DNA of 64,000 nucleotides from Aquibacillus saliphilus (GTDB lineage Bacteria > Bacillota > Bacilli > Bacillales > Amphibacillaceae): positions 160,151-224,150 of the forward strand of contig NZ_JAIZAP010000004.1 of NCBI RefSeq assembly GCF_020404745.1, in the 5' to 3' direction. Position 1 is the first letter of the stretch. The number at the start of each line of letters is the position of its first letter. The position numbers were made by a program, and so were the translations under genes. Of this stretch, positions 33,901-40,943 are shown one piece after another. A model generated the notes under the pieces. It was not told where the DNA came from, made no database searches, and saw only the letters and a program-made list of their open reading frames with translations.

Positions 33901-34102
33901 ATTAAAGGTGAAGATTAAGCAGAAAGACTTTTTTACATCTCAAGGAGAGTTGGTTCAAGTTGGTGACTATATAGAAATAGTTAATTCATATAAGGATTAT
34001 AAATGGTTTAAGAATAAAGATCCACAAGAAGGAGAAAAAGCATTTTATCAAGATGGCAAAACTAAAGAATTAATAGTTGATCAAGTCAGGCATATTAAAT
34101 AA
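30932..34102 (+). CDS. DnaE-type DNA polymerase III alpha subunit
   Basis: The 1056-residue enzyme starts with a PHP domain (KYHLHSSLSNPTCGNK, FSEHGNTF). It has the C-family catalytic region: YGRGSVTGSIIAYLL, DIDVDLPPSRR (catalytic DxD), then FQWES, YQEQIIEFL and LVRRGLAKK. The NHSYPYSMLGY segment follows, with a C-terminal part that includes an OB-like domain. It replicates phage DNA with the helicase and primase. TTG 30932 follows GGAAGGAGG; in-frame extension upstream lies in the small membrane frame. Confidence 0.9.
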   Translation: MDNYVKYHLHSSLSNPTCGNKADSTTNYQAFVDRAAEVGMTAMAFSEHGNTFRWKRKKDAIEKSNMKYIHANEVYVTEHNDKDLKLIRDNYHYMLIAKNWDGVKELNSLGSDTFSKEDGHFYFNPRITFEELYKTSDNILMTSACLASPLWRLYKKSNLDIGSNESLNAKRKLDNMLYWMEKNKHRMFFEIQYHNHPEQIAYNKMLLNLSKELKIPLIAGTDTHEINQDHMDARKLFLQSKGATYGDEDSFDLTFKTYPELVGMFEKQNALPRNEYLEAIHNTNVMADMVEEFKIDYTPKYPKMSDNPDEEFKEKIRIGVKERNINKKPKEEIQDYFKRIRDEFDTYKELNAIDYMLLKKNIIDWCHKNDIFQGYGRGSVTGSIIAYLLNITELDSIKYNLNFTRFLNKDRVTLADIDVDLPPSRRQEVIDYVASLDGIQFAEIITFNTMALRKSIEVIGKGLKFNDSKVDKLKELADSDYEKFKKDYPKVERYLTLLKGTIESIGSHASGFLVSPIDLAENVGLCKTKESKYDVTCLDMKELEGMNYVKLDLLGLDNIESVNETCKLANIDRLTPDNMDFDDFDVWKSIRESTLGVFQWESNSAFNYYKRLFSDETIKTIKEISPNTSYIDLLSIGNGAIRPSGDSYRDDLAAGNFHDNGHEALNEFLSPTMGQLVYQEQIIEFLTRFCGFTMGQADLVRRGLAKKVGTHEYIPKIKQGFIDTMMSKYKTSKEKSEDLIEYFLKVIDDASDYGFSTNHSYPYSMLGYANAWLRHYYPLEYLTALMNVKRNDKEDIAKIIQYANLKGFKLKPIEFGKSIALYNLDKEEKNIYKGIKSVAYMNDKISDELYELSKNKYRTFTELLVEISDNTSVDTRQLDKLIRLNFFKGFGKVERLLAIYDNFINGEYKYKKTYVQKTKDKRIPELIRWEQETSDTISFPINDKLFFELENLGYIETTLDVPKSYCVVLEVNAKFKNAFVYLYQLSTGNELKVKIKQKDFFTSQGELVQVGDYIEIVNSYKDYKWFKNKDPQEGEKAFYQDGKTKELIVDQVRHIK

Positions 34103-34121
34103 AAAGATAGGAGGAAATCAA

Positions 34122-34298
34122 TTGAGCGACGCTATGAGTGATTATTATAAACAAGAAAGTTTGGAGAAACAGGCTAGAGAAATGTTAAAACAATATCGCA
34201 GGGCAAATGGAGACGAGAAAGAGGAGATTAAGCGAAAAATTGAATATTGTTTTGGTAATAGAGCCCCAGAAGAATTGGCAAGAGAAATCGGAGTATAA
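34122..34298 (+). CDS. Small charged helical protein
   Basis: A 58-residue Glu/Lys/Arg-rich protein (MSDAMSDYYKQESLEKQ...). TTG 34122 follows AGGAGG; upstream in-frame codons lie in dnaE. It follows dnaE by 19 bases and could be a polymerase accessory; unproven. Confidence 0.5.
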   Translation: MSDAMSDYYKQESLEKQAREMLKQYRRANGDEKEEIKRKIEYCFGNRAPEELAREIGV

Positions 34299-34356
34299 TT
34301 ATCTACATATAGTAGCAAATGTTTAAATTTATGTCCATATATTGATTTTTAACAAG

Positions 34357-34376
34357 ATAAAACATAGGTTTTATCA
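34357..34376. repeat. Perfect 8-bp inverted repeat
   Basis: GATAAAAC-ATAG-GTTTTATC forms an 8-bp stem with a 4-base loop, 24 bases before the next start. There is no U-tract, so an operator is as likely as an RNA hairpin. Similar half-sites (TTTTATCAGG or CCTGATAAAA) occur beside promoter elements at ~5250 and ~12,600. Confidence 0.45.
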
Positions 34377-34399
34377 GGTTGGGAAAGGAGGTTGATACT

Positions 34400-34639
34400 T
34401 TGGGAAGGAAGTCAATGCTACCGGAACAATTTAGTCTGATTATGAAAAGATGTAAAGAAGAATTTAAAGTCAGATATGTCAGTCCAGTTATCCATCCTAG
34501 AGCAAAAGATATTGTTGCTTTCACAATTTGGACATCCGATGAAACAGTTGAGTTTTCCATTACAAATAATCCAGATGAAGGCTTTGATTTAAATAAAGCA
34601 GTCAATGAATATTTAGATGAATTAGGAGGTGAATCATAA
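34400..34639 (+). CDS. Small phage protein, unknown function
   Basis: A 79-residue protein (MGRKSMLPEQFSLIMKRCK...). TTG 34400 is 8 bases after AAAGGAGG; the in-frame TTG 34379 precedes that site. It overlaps the next gene at its stop. No family is recognised. Confidence 0.55.
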   Translation: MGRKSMLPEQFSLIMKRCKEEFKVRYVSPVIHPRAKDIVAFTIWTSDETVEFSITNNPDEGFDLNKAVNEYLDELGGES

Positions 34640-34881
34640 TTTTTGGTAAACTTTTTAGGCGTAAAAGTAAAACGATGGATTATCAAAAAGAACAAGTCAT
34701 TAGATGTGGATTTTGTAAACAGGTAATATTGCAATTCAAAAGAGATGTTAGTGGAGAGGAATTAATAGATGTCCCGAATCAACTAGAATGGATAGACGGG
34801 AAAGCAATTAGTGGTCAAGAATTATCAAAGTGCCCTAGGTGTGCAAAAAGCATTGATAGCTTGCTTGATTTAGATTTTTAA
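34639..34881 (+). CDS. Small zinc-ribbon-like protein with ATT start
   Basis: An 80-residue protein with CGFCKQ (~22-27) and CPRCAKS (~66-72), likely a treble-clef zinc site, and a basic N-terminus FGKLFRRK. AGGAGG (34624-34629) is 9 bases before ATT 34639. An in-frame TGA at 34630 excludes any upstream canonical start. The first canonical start, ATG 34675, lacks a Shine-Dalgarno. ATA 34636 is an alternative. Confidence 0.6.
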   Translation: MFGKLFRRKSKTMDYQKEQVIRCGFCKQVILQFKRDVSGEELIDVPNQLEWIDGKAISGQELSKCPRCAKSIDSLLDLDF

Positions 34882-34946
34882 GCTATTTAAAATCAGTATT
34901 TTAATCAGAGTTGACGGAAAATCTGTACTAAGAAAAGGGTGAGTGA

Positions 34947-35177
34947 ATGGATAAATACAAATGTATTAAACCTTTATCTGTTACAAAATACGATGAAAAT
35001 GAAATGGTGACTGAGGATGAAGAAAAGTTAATTGAAGTTGGTTCAGAGTGGACTTTAGAGGAGGACAACCTATCTATATTTGGAGAGATTAGATTGGAAA
35101 GTGAATCTGAATGGTTAGATGTTTGTGAAGAAACGCTTAAAGAATGTTTTGAAGTAGTTGCTACATATCCTGAGTAA
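34947..35177 (+). CDS. Small acidic phage protein
   Basis: A 76-residue acidic protein (MDKYKCIKPLSVTKYDENEM...) with a repeated Trp pattern (SEWTLEED, SEWLDVCEE). AAAGGGTGA precedes ATG 34947. Function unknown. Confidence 0.55.
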   Translation: MDKYKCIKPLSVTKYDENEMVTEDEEKLIEVGSEWTLEEDNLSIFGEIRLESESEWLDVCEETLKECFEVVATYPE

Positions 35178-35221
35178 AATATGACTAAACGAAAGAGGAA
35201 TTTTAGGAAGGAGGAACTAAC

Positions 35222-35404
35222 TTGAAAGTATATGTTGTTCTTTATGAAAAATATACAGATAAAGAAACTGATGTTTTAGAAGTTCATACAGATGAAGGAG
35301 AAGCTAATCGTAGTGTAGCAATTGAAAGAGCTTTAATTGAAGAATATTCAAATGAAAGATTTCGTGATGAATGTTGGTATCAAGAAAAAGAAGTTATCTC
35401 GTAA
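35222..35404 (+). CDS. Small phage protein, unknown function
   Basis: A 60-residue α/β protein (MKVYVVLYEKYTDKETDVL...). AAGGAGG precedes TTG 35222. Similar short proteins are common in phages; function unknown. Confidence 0.55.
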   Translation: MKVYVVLYEKYTDKETDVLEVHTDEGEANRSVAIERALIEEYSNERFRDECWYQEKEVIS

Positions 35405-35459
35405 TTTGATACTCGTTAATTGAATTTAAATATGAGTCTTAACTGAAAGGAGAGCAGCA

Positions 35460-35681
35460 ATGTTTAAATTTATAAATAAAAAATTAACTAACAGATATAA
35501 ACAAGTACCTTTACTTTATATTACTTTCGATTTAAATAAGTATCAGGAAGTTGGCGAAAAGGACTCATGTGAATTAAAAGTACACCCTAACATGAGGGAT
35601 GATGAATTTATAATCAATCAGTTGAATGATATTGTTGATCATATTCGTGACAATTATGACATGGAGAAATTAAGTAGATAA
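35460..35681 (+). CDS. Small phage protein, unknown function
   Basis: A 73-residue protein (MFKFINKKLTNRYKQVPLL...) with a basic start and an acidic helical tail. AAAGGAG precedes ATG 35460. No family is recognised. Confidence 0.5.
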   Translation: MFKFINKKLTNRYKQVPLLYITFDLNKYQEVGEKDSCELKVHPNMRDDEFIINQLNDIVDHIRDNYDMEKLSR

Positions 35682-35702
35682 AAACTGAAAGGAGGTAATC
35701 AA

Positions 35703-36005
35703 TTGGTTACATCTCATTTAAGAGGTCATCCAATAGAAATTTTACATGGCGAATGGGTATTTTCTGATACAAAAGAACCGACAGCTTTAACTCACAAAGA
35801 TAGAGATTGTGGACATTGTAATTTACCAGCAACAGTAGAAGGTCATGATGGTTGTCTTGGAACATTAAAAGGAGTTATGAATTGTTGTTGTGGTCATGGT
35901 GACGTTAAAGAAACATATGTTCAGTTTTTAGATGGTTCAGGAATATATGGAGAAGATGCTGTAACAATATTAGATATTCTTAAGCGATATAAGGATGATG
36001 ATTAA
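35703..36005 (+). CDS. Cys/His-rich small protein
   Basis: A 100-residue protein with DCGHCNLP (~35-42), a His-rich stretch and MNCCCGHGD (~60-68), giving several possible zinc ligands. AAAGGAGG precedes TTG 35703. No recognised family. Confidence 0.55.
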   Translation: MVTSHLRGHPIEILHGEWVFSDTKEPTALTHKDRDCGHCNLPATVEGHDGCLGTLKGVMNCCCGHGDVKETYVQFLDGSGIYGEDAVTILDILKRYKDDD

Positions 36006-36048
36006 GTAAAATTTGACTTTTATTAAGCAATGAAGGGGTGGTAATTAA

Positions 36049-36192
36049 TTGTCTTCAAATAAAAGAATTAACGAAGAGTTAGCTAGGGCAAGACGATCAC
36101 CTATAAAAGACTTATATAATGAAGGATACATTGATGGGTTAGAGAAGGCTATTGAGATAGTAACGCAAAAAAAAACAAGTTTACCAACATGA
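36049..36192 (+). CDS. Small basic helical phage protein
   Basis: A 47-residue protein (MSSNKRINEELARARRSP...). TTG 36049 follows AAGGGGTGG. The basic N-terminal helix could bind nucleic acid. Function unknown. Confidence 0.5.
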   Translation: MSSNKRINEELARARRSPIKDLYNEGYIDGLEKAIEIVTQKKTSLPT

Positions 36193-36227
36193 GTAAAGAA
36201 GATTAGAACCCGACTTTTAACACGTCA

Positions 36228-36253
36228 CATATAAATAAAATTACCATATAATT
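36228..36253 (+). promoter_or_regulatory. Conserved phage promoter/operator element, copy 9
   Basis: CATATAAATAAAATTACCATA is followed by TAATT, ~11-16 bases before the next start. It is the last clear copy; a partial one (ACATATAAATGAATTAG) lies near 37,027. Confidence 0.5.
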
Positions 36254-36263
36254 AAAGGGGATG

Positions 36264-36488
36264 ATGTACATATATATTAACCTAGATAGATTCCAGCACC
36301 CAGATAATGAGGAGGAATTTTCACAATGTGATTACAGTGGCTGTAAAAATGAAATATATTACGGTGAAGAATATTTCCTATTACATGAAGGAACTCAACT
36401 TGTTCGTCTTCATGAAAGCTGTTATGACCCATACATAAAAGAAATCTTTGACAGACGTATATTGATTGCTGGTGTAGATGATGAGTGA
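36264..36488 (+). CDS. Small phage protein with Cys pair
   Basis: A ~74-residue protein (MYIYINLDRFQHPDNEEEF...) with CDYSGCKNEIYYGEEYF, a possible zinc-knuckle half. Start is ATG 36264 or 36261; ATA 36270 is also spaced acceptably from AAAGGGG. It overlaps the nuclease gene by eight bases. Confidence 0.5.
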   Translation: MYIYINLDRFQHPDNEEEFSQCDYSGCKNEIYYGEEYFLLHEGTQLVRLHESCYDPYIKEIFDRRILIAGVDDE

Positions 36489-37011
36489 AGGAAAAAAGTT
36501 TGAGGAAGACTTAGAAAAATCAGCTAACAAGCAGAACATATTTTGTTTTCGTGTACGAGATGTTAATCCAATGTTATTGAAGAAAGGTGCTAAGACAGCA
36601 AAAAATAAGTATGATTTCCTTGTTTATCATAAATTATATCTAGTGCCAATGGAATTAAAATCGGTCAAAGCTAAGTCTATCTCATTTGACGAATCCATGA
36701 TTAAAGATTATCAGATTAAAAGTTTAACAGAAGCAAGTACATATCGTGGGGTTATAGCAGGATTTCTATTTAACTTTAGAATTGAAGATGAACCAAAAAC
36801 TTACTTTATACATATAAATGACTTCAATGCATACAAAAACATAGCAGAAAATCAACTTGAACATAATTATAAATCTAAAGTTAATCGATCATCTATTCCA
36901 ATTGGGATATGTGAAGAAATAGGCATCGAAGTCAAGTGGAGAAAACCAATATCGCGTTATACATATTATTTAAACGATTTGTTTAATGAGTTAACAGAAA
37001 AGTATGGATAA
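36481..37011 (+). CDS. RecU-like Holliday-junction resolvase
   Basis: A ~176-residue protein: GKKFEEDLEKS (~4-14), NKYDFLVYHK (Asp) and LVPMELKSVKAKS (~58-70, ExK). Then IKSLTEAS and GVIAGFLFNFR follow. This is the PD-(D/E)XK arrangement of the RecU family that resolves recombination junctions. It would process phage recombination intermediates. The gene overlaps its upstream neighbour; ATG 36478 or 36481 is the start. Confidence 0.7.
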   Translation: MSEGKKFEEDLEKSANKQNIFCFRVRDVNPMLLKKGAKTAKNKYDFLVYHKLYLVPMELKSVKAKSISFDESMIKDYQIKSLTEASTYRGVIAGFLFNFRIEDEPKTYFIHINDFNAYKNIAENQLEHNYKSKVNRSSIPIGICEEIGIEVKWRKPISRYTYYLNDLFNELTEKYG

Positions 37012-37058
37012 ATTAATCAACTACTTACATATAAATGAATTAGGGAGAGGATGATGGT

Positions 37059-37178
37059 ATGGGTAAAAAAGGAAGCATAAAATCTGTTAAAGTGAAATGC
37101 TTAGGTAAAATAGATATTAACGAGTATATGAGAAAACAAATCATTATCTTACTAAAAGAGGATGAAGGTTTACACTAG
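37059..37178 (+). CDS. Small basic protein beside the integrase
   Basis: A 39-residue basic protein (MGKKGSIKSVKVKCLGKID...). AGGGAGAGG precedes ATG 37059. In SPbeta-like phages a small basic protein (SprB) is the recombination directionality factor. This one is a positional candidate only; its sequence was not recognised. Confidence 0.45.
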   Translation: MGKKGSIKSVKVKCLGKIDINEYMRKQIIILLKEDEGLH

Positions 37179-37277
37179 GAATAACACTGCATCATAATAA
37201 TGTTGAAAAATGTCTTGCTTTGGTATATTATTAAATATGCTAAATGTAAGGCATTTTTTATATTAGGAGTTGTAGTA

Positions 37278-38846
37278 ATGAAAGTAGCTATATATGCTCG
37301 TAAGTCAACATCTAAACTTGGACAAAAAGAAACGATAGAAAATCAAATTAAAATATGTAGACGTGAAGCAGAATTGCTTGGTTTAGAAGTAGTTGCCATA
37401 AAAACAGATAGTGCCACAGGGACAGATGATTTGAACCGTCCAGAGGTGAAAGATTTAATTGAAGATGCCATAAAAGGGAAATACGATTGTGTAATACTAA
37501 AAGGCATTTCTAGACTCTATAGAGATACTGAAAAAGGATTAGGATTGATTAAAAAGTTAGATAGAAGTGACATAAGGGTAATAACTGTTGAAGAACATTT
37601 TGACTCTGGCTTGAGTGAGAATAGGACAGGTACAGGACAATTAGATTTATCTCGTATTACCATGTACCTGATGTTTAGTGAGATGGAGAGTAAAAAACTC
37701 GCAGACAGAATTAAATATACTCAGATTGAAAAAGCTCATGCAGGTGAATGGAATCAAGCGTCTATGACACCTTACGGATTCATGTATAATTCTGACACAA
37801 AAAAATTAAAAGTAAATCAACCTAAAGCAGAGGTTATAAAATTAATATTTAAAATGTATATAAATGGGAGAGGCATGAACTCTATTGCACAATATTTGAA
37901 TGGTGATAATGATGAAGGGTTATTCTTCCCGTCACCAAGATCAAAAAGATGGAGTGAATATACAATTGGATTTATTTTAAAAAATCAAGTGTATTGTGGT
38001 GACGTTGTTTATAATAGAAGAAGTAAGAAAACTAGACCTTATAAAAATCCTGAAATGATAGGTAAAACAGATGAGGATATTTATGTAGGCAAAGACTTAA
38101 ACGAAAAAGATAAATGGATTATTACTGAAAACGCACATGAATCTATTATCGATAGAGATACATTTTCACAAGCACAGCAGATAATGGAGATGAAGGCTCA
38201 GAGAAAAGGTATTAAGAATAATATATCTTTATTGGCTGGTTTAGGAAAATGCGGAAAGTGTGGGAAAGGACTAACATTCAAAAGAGGTAATAAGAATAGT
38301 TTAGGACAAATTAACACAAAAGATAACTACTACTGCATGAATTATATCCGTTACGGTAAACAGTTTTGCACATCTCATCATATAGGATCAAAAGAATTAG
38401 AAGAAGTAGTAATTGATGAATTACTGTTAAAAATAAAAGAAAAAATAAATTATGAAAAATCAGTTAGCAGTATTCCTACAAATAAGAAAAGCAACTTAGA
38501 TAAAGATATTAGCAAACTTCAAACAAATATCGATACACTGGTTCATAAGATGGATATGCTGTTAGAAAAGAATATGGATGAAAAAATCACTGATACACAA
38601 TTTAATATGTTCAATGAAAAATATTCAAATGAATTAGATGTGTTAACCAAACAATTAGAAAAATTGAAGATTAAGCAAAGTGAGAGTAGTGACGGAGAGG
38701 ATAAACAAATTAGATTAAGGGGTAAGTATGAAGAGGCTTTAAATATTAAGGAATATCCGAAAGAGAAGAAAAGGTATATCATTCTTGACCTAGTGAGTAA
38801 ACTGGTGATTAATGATGGAGAAGTAGAGATTGAATTTAACATATAA
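37278..38846 (+). CDS. Large serine recombinase (prophage integrase)
   Basis: The 522-residue enzyme starts MKVAIYARKST (catalytic Ser10), with a resolvase domain (~1-145: IKGISRLYRDTEKG-like region, FSEMESKKLADR). A recombinase domain follows (~155-300). A zinc-ribbon comes next (KCGKCGKGLTFK ~327-338, YYCMN, CTSHH), then a C-terminal coiled coil (~390-470) and tail. This matches SPbeta SprA-type integrases. ATG 37278 follows TAGGAG; codons upstream to 37200 have no ribosome site. It points at the floT junction and ends at a terminator. Confidence 0.9.
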   Translation: MKVAIYARKSTSKLGQKETIENQIKICRREAELLGLEVVAIKTDSATGTDDLNRPEVKDLIEDAIKGKYDCVILKGISRLYRDTEKGLGLIKKLDRSDIRVITVEEHFDSGLSENRTGTGQLDLSRITMYLMFSEMESKKLADRIKYTQIEKAHAGEWNQASMTPYGFMYNSDTKKLKVNQPKAEVIKLIFKMYINGRGMNSIAQYLNGDNDEGLFFPSPRSKRWSEYTIGFILKNQVYCGDVVYNRRSKKTRPYKNPEMIGKTDEDIYVGKDLNEKDKWIITENAHESIIDRDTFSQAQQIMEMKAQRKGIKNNISLLAGLGKCGKCGKGLTFKRGNKNSLGQINTKDNYYCMNYIRYGKQFCTSHHIGSKELEEVVIDELLLKIKEKINYEKSVSSIPTNKKSNLDKDISKLQTNIDTLVHKMDMLLEKNMDEKITDTQFNMFNEKYSNELDVLTKQLEKLKIKQSESSDGEDKQIRLRGKYEEALNIKEYPKEKKRYIILDLVSKLVINDGEVEIEFNI

Positions 38847-38870
38847 CCCTATATACTGGGGTTATTTTTT
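38843..38870 (+). terminator. Terminator of the integrase gene
   Basis: ATAACCC pairs with GGGGTTAT, followed by a run of T to 38870. It is the last phage feature before the junction. Confidence 0.7.
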
Positions 38871-38897
38871 CTACACTGTTTATACGGGTACACCGTT
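38870..38897. other. Right prophage-host junction (att site)
   Basis: On the minus strand the flotillin frame reads VYTENGVPV and then meets TAA in phage sequence. In intact flotillins this position continues with a segment like MADGTAII. The crossover should lie at about 38,880-38,895 (around GGTGTACCCGT on the minus strand). The core cannot be fixed without the left junction. Confidence 0.65.
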
Positions 38898-39173
38898 CTC
38901 GGTGTAAACATTCGGTGTAGAAATATCCAAGCTATGAGAACGTAAACTAATCGTTTCTGCTTGTTGAAATATTGGAATGATAAATGCGCCGCCACCACGC
39001 ACAATTTTAATTCCGCTACTATCGTCGACTTTATATACATTTTTATTTCCTAAAAAACTACCAGTTACAATCATTGCATCATCTGCACCAACAGTCTTAT
39101 ATCGGACTGCGAAAAGGATTGCAAACGCTAAGATAACTGCAACAATTACACCAATGACAATAAGAAAATCCAT
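38880..39173 (-). pseudogene. floT: Flotillin (floT/yuaG) 5' fragment, split by the prophage
   Basis: The 97-residue fragment has the N-terminal membrane helix (DFLIVIGVIVAVILAFAIL, ~2-20) and the start of the flotillin/SPFH domain. Its residues (DDAMIVTGSFLGNKNVYKV, IKIVRGGGAF, LDISTPNVYTENGVPV) match B. subtilis FloT closely. It stops at the phage junction, so the coiled-coil C-terminal ~410 residues are missing. ATG 39173 has AGGAG upstream and follows yuaF, as in the yuaF-floT-yuaI operon. The remaining part should lie at the other prophage end, and excision could restore the gene. Confidence 0.85.
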
Positions 39174-39187
39174 AACTTTTCTCCTTT

Positions 39188-39712
39188 TTATAGGTTATCA
39201 AGTTCTGAAACATACAAAATTCCGTCAATTACCTGAATAACCACTATTTGTGTTCCCTGTTTAATTTCAACCTCATCAAAACTCTTTGCTGTTTCACTGC
39301 GACTACCATTAGTAGATTCAATGAATACTTCTCCCATTCCATTGGCGGGAATGGTTGTGATAACTTCACCGACCTTACCTTCTAAATCAAAGATTGAGAT
39401 GGAAGTTGAGGCTTCAGCATTAGACATTGGAATAACTAAAAAATAATAGATTAGAAAATAGGACCCGGTGCCAATCAAAAGGCTAAGTATTAATACAAAA
39501 AGAGCATTTGTATCGGAGTATTTTGTTAATAATACGCCTGAACCACCTATAACAGATAATGTACCGAATAATAATAATGGGTTTAGAAATTCTCCTACAC
39601 TATCAAAAAGACTATCTAGTAAACCTTCAAGGAAATCGCCCAGAAACAGGGATAAAATGGCGATACCCAAACTTCCGAAAAGCAACCACCAATAAATATC
39701 TAATGCTACAAT
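39188..39712 (-). CDS. yuaF: NfeD-family membrane protein YuaF
   Basis: The ~174-residue protein has three to four membrane segments and a C-terminal OB-fold (GKVGEVITTIPANGMGEVFIE, in two family blocks). It is the usual partner of flotillin in membrane microdomains. The best Shine-Dalgarno (GAAGGGATG, minus strand 39728-39720) is 7 bases before ATT 39712. That would add VALDIYWWL to the N-terminus. The nearest canonical start is TTG 39685. It sits directly upstream of the interrupted floT. Confidence 0.8.
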   Translation of the reverse strand: MVALDIYWWLLFGSLGIAILSLFLGDFLEGLLDSLFDSVGEFLNPLLLFGTLSVIGGSGVLLTKYSDTNALFVLILSLLIGTGSYFLIYYFLVIPMSNAEASTSISIFDLEGKVGEVITTIPANGMGEVFIESTNGSRSETAKSFDEVEIKQGTQIVVIQVIDGILYVSELDNL

Positions 39713-39930
39713 AAGATCACATCCCTTCTTTTAGTATTCCAGTAATATATACGTTCTAAAAATCAGAAAAGTTCCATTTTTTTGTAAATAAGCATGTGCT
39801 CCATAACCATAATTGATTAGATGCAATTAATTGGTGGAATTGCAGGGCTTTGTTCCGGTAGTTTGACATTAACAGAATATTTACTTATAATTCAATTAAA
39901 TCAAAAATAATTGATTAAAAGAGGGATTCG

Positions 39931-40248
39931 ATGAGCGCAACTCAAATCGTATTAAACCAAGATCAAACGTTTAAGACATATGAGAAGAAGTTTAAAGCTT
40001 TATCAGATGAAATCCGATTAAAGGTAATGTACGAACTCAATCAACGAGGGCAAGTGTGTGTATGTGATCTTAGTGATATTATTGAATTACCGCAATCTAA
40101 GCTATCTTATCATTTAAAGATACTCCTCGATGTTGAGCTAATAAAAAGAGAGAAAATAGGTACTTGGAATTACTATAGTGTAAATGAGAAAGCGGTTAAA
40201 TTACTTCTTTCAGAAGAATTGCGGTGTTTGTTTTATCCAGGTAAATAA
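39931..40248 (+). CDS. ArsR-family transcriptional regulator
   Basis: The 105-residue winged-helix protein has KALSDEIRLKVMYEL and the Cys pair VCVCDLSDII (~48-57), the As/Sb-binding CxC of ArsR-type sensors. LPQSKLSYHLKIL is the recognition helix. AGAGGG precedes ATG 39931. No ars transport genes follow, so its target may lie elsewhere. Divergent from yuaF. Confidence 0.85.
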   Translation: MSATQIVLNQDQTFKTYEKKFKALSDEIRLKVMYELNQRGQVCVCDLSDIIELPQSKLSYHLKILLDVELIKREKIGTWNYYSVNEKAVKLLLSEELRCLFYPGK

Positions 40249-40264
40249 AATATATTCATGATTA

Positions 40265-40304
40265 AGGAACAGATCTCTGCGTTGTTAGGGGTCTGTTCTT
40301 TCTT
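40265..40304 (+). terminator. Terminator after the arsR-type gene
   Basis: GAACAGA pairs with TCTGTTC, followed by TTTCTT. Confidence 0.65.
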
Positions 40305-40354
40305 AAAACGTCACAAATTGTAAGAAAGTCTTTAGTGATACGGGGGCTGAGTAT

Positions 40355-40783
40355 TTGAAAATTGTAACAAGAATACTACTTTTAATAATAGTGGTTGGAG
40401 CAATTGGATATAGTTTGTATAACTTTGGTACAAAGATTGTTGCAGATAAGGTTATCAATCGAGTTGGAGAAGAATTAGAAAATAACAAAGAGTTGGAGTT
40501 AGTAAAACAATCTATTATTAGTGATCCAGAGCTTCGGAGATTTGTCCAAGAAGGAGAAAATATAAACGAAGACTCACTTCCTTTTAAAACAAAAGAAGAG
40601 GCGATAAAAGTTATTGTGAGTAAACTTAGCCTAGATGAAGTTCAAGAGATTAGGTCAACAGTTCAAGACGGTGTAACTGCACAAGAACAACAAGAACTTC
40701 TAATGAAGGCTGAAAGAATGCTGTCTTTGGATGAACTAAATGCATTAAAGGTAGTCTTTTATAAAGAGATTTCAAAAGAATAG
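40355..40783 (+). CDS. Membrane-anchored protein, unknown function
   Basis: A 142-residue protein with an N-terminal membrane helix (ILLLIIVVGAIGYSLYNF, ~7-24) and a charged soluble helical domain. The start is TTG 40355, GGGGG-rich upstream. I do not recognise the family; it may face outward after the anchor. A strong terminator follows. Confidence 0.6.
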   Translation: MKIVTRILLLIIVVGAIGYSLYNFGTKIVADKVINRVGEELENNKELELVKQSIISDPELRRFVQEGENINEDSLPFKTKEEAIKVIVSKLSLDEVQEIRSTVQDGVTAQEQQELLMKAERMLSLDELNALKVVFYKEISKE

Positions 40784-40803
40784 TTGCTGTTTAGGATAAT
40801 GGA

Positions 40804-40848
40804 AAAGGTTATCTGATTGAGAGGTGTCTTCCAATCAGATAACCTTTT
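40804..40848 (+). terminator. Strong hairpin terminator
   Basis: AAAAGGTTATCTGATTG pairs exactly with CAATCAGATAACCTTTT. It may serve both flanking, convergent genes. Confidence 0.85.
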
Positions 40849-40856
40849 CTAGCTGT

Positions 40857-40940
40857 TAGGAAATTATAAAATGGACTGCTGTGGATAATTAATTTCACAG
40901 CTTAGCCACGTCCAGCTCCGTCGCCTGCGCTTTTGTTCCT
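40857..40940. repeat. Dispersed intergenic repeat, short copy
   Basis: It shares a ~30-base block with the region at 53,499 (ATAAAATGGACTGCTGTGGA onward), as well as TCCAGCTCCG and GCGCCTGCGCTTTTGTTC-like ends. It is the shorter form. Confidence 0.7.
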
Positions 40941-40943
40941 AAA

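Noticed and set aside
38849..39040. Minus-strand frame across the junction
   Set aside because: It overlaps floT in another frame and has no ribosome site.
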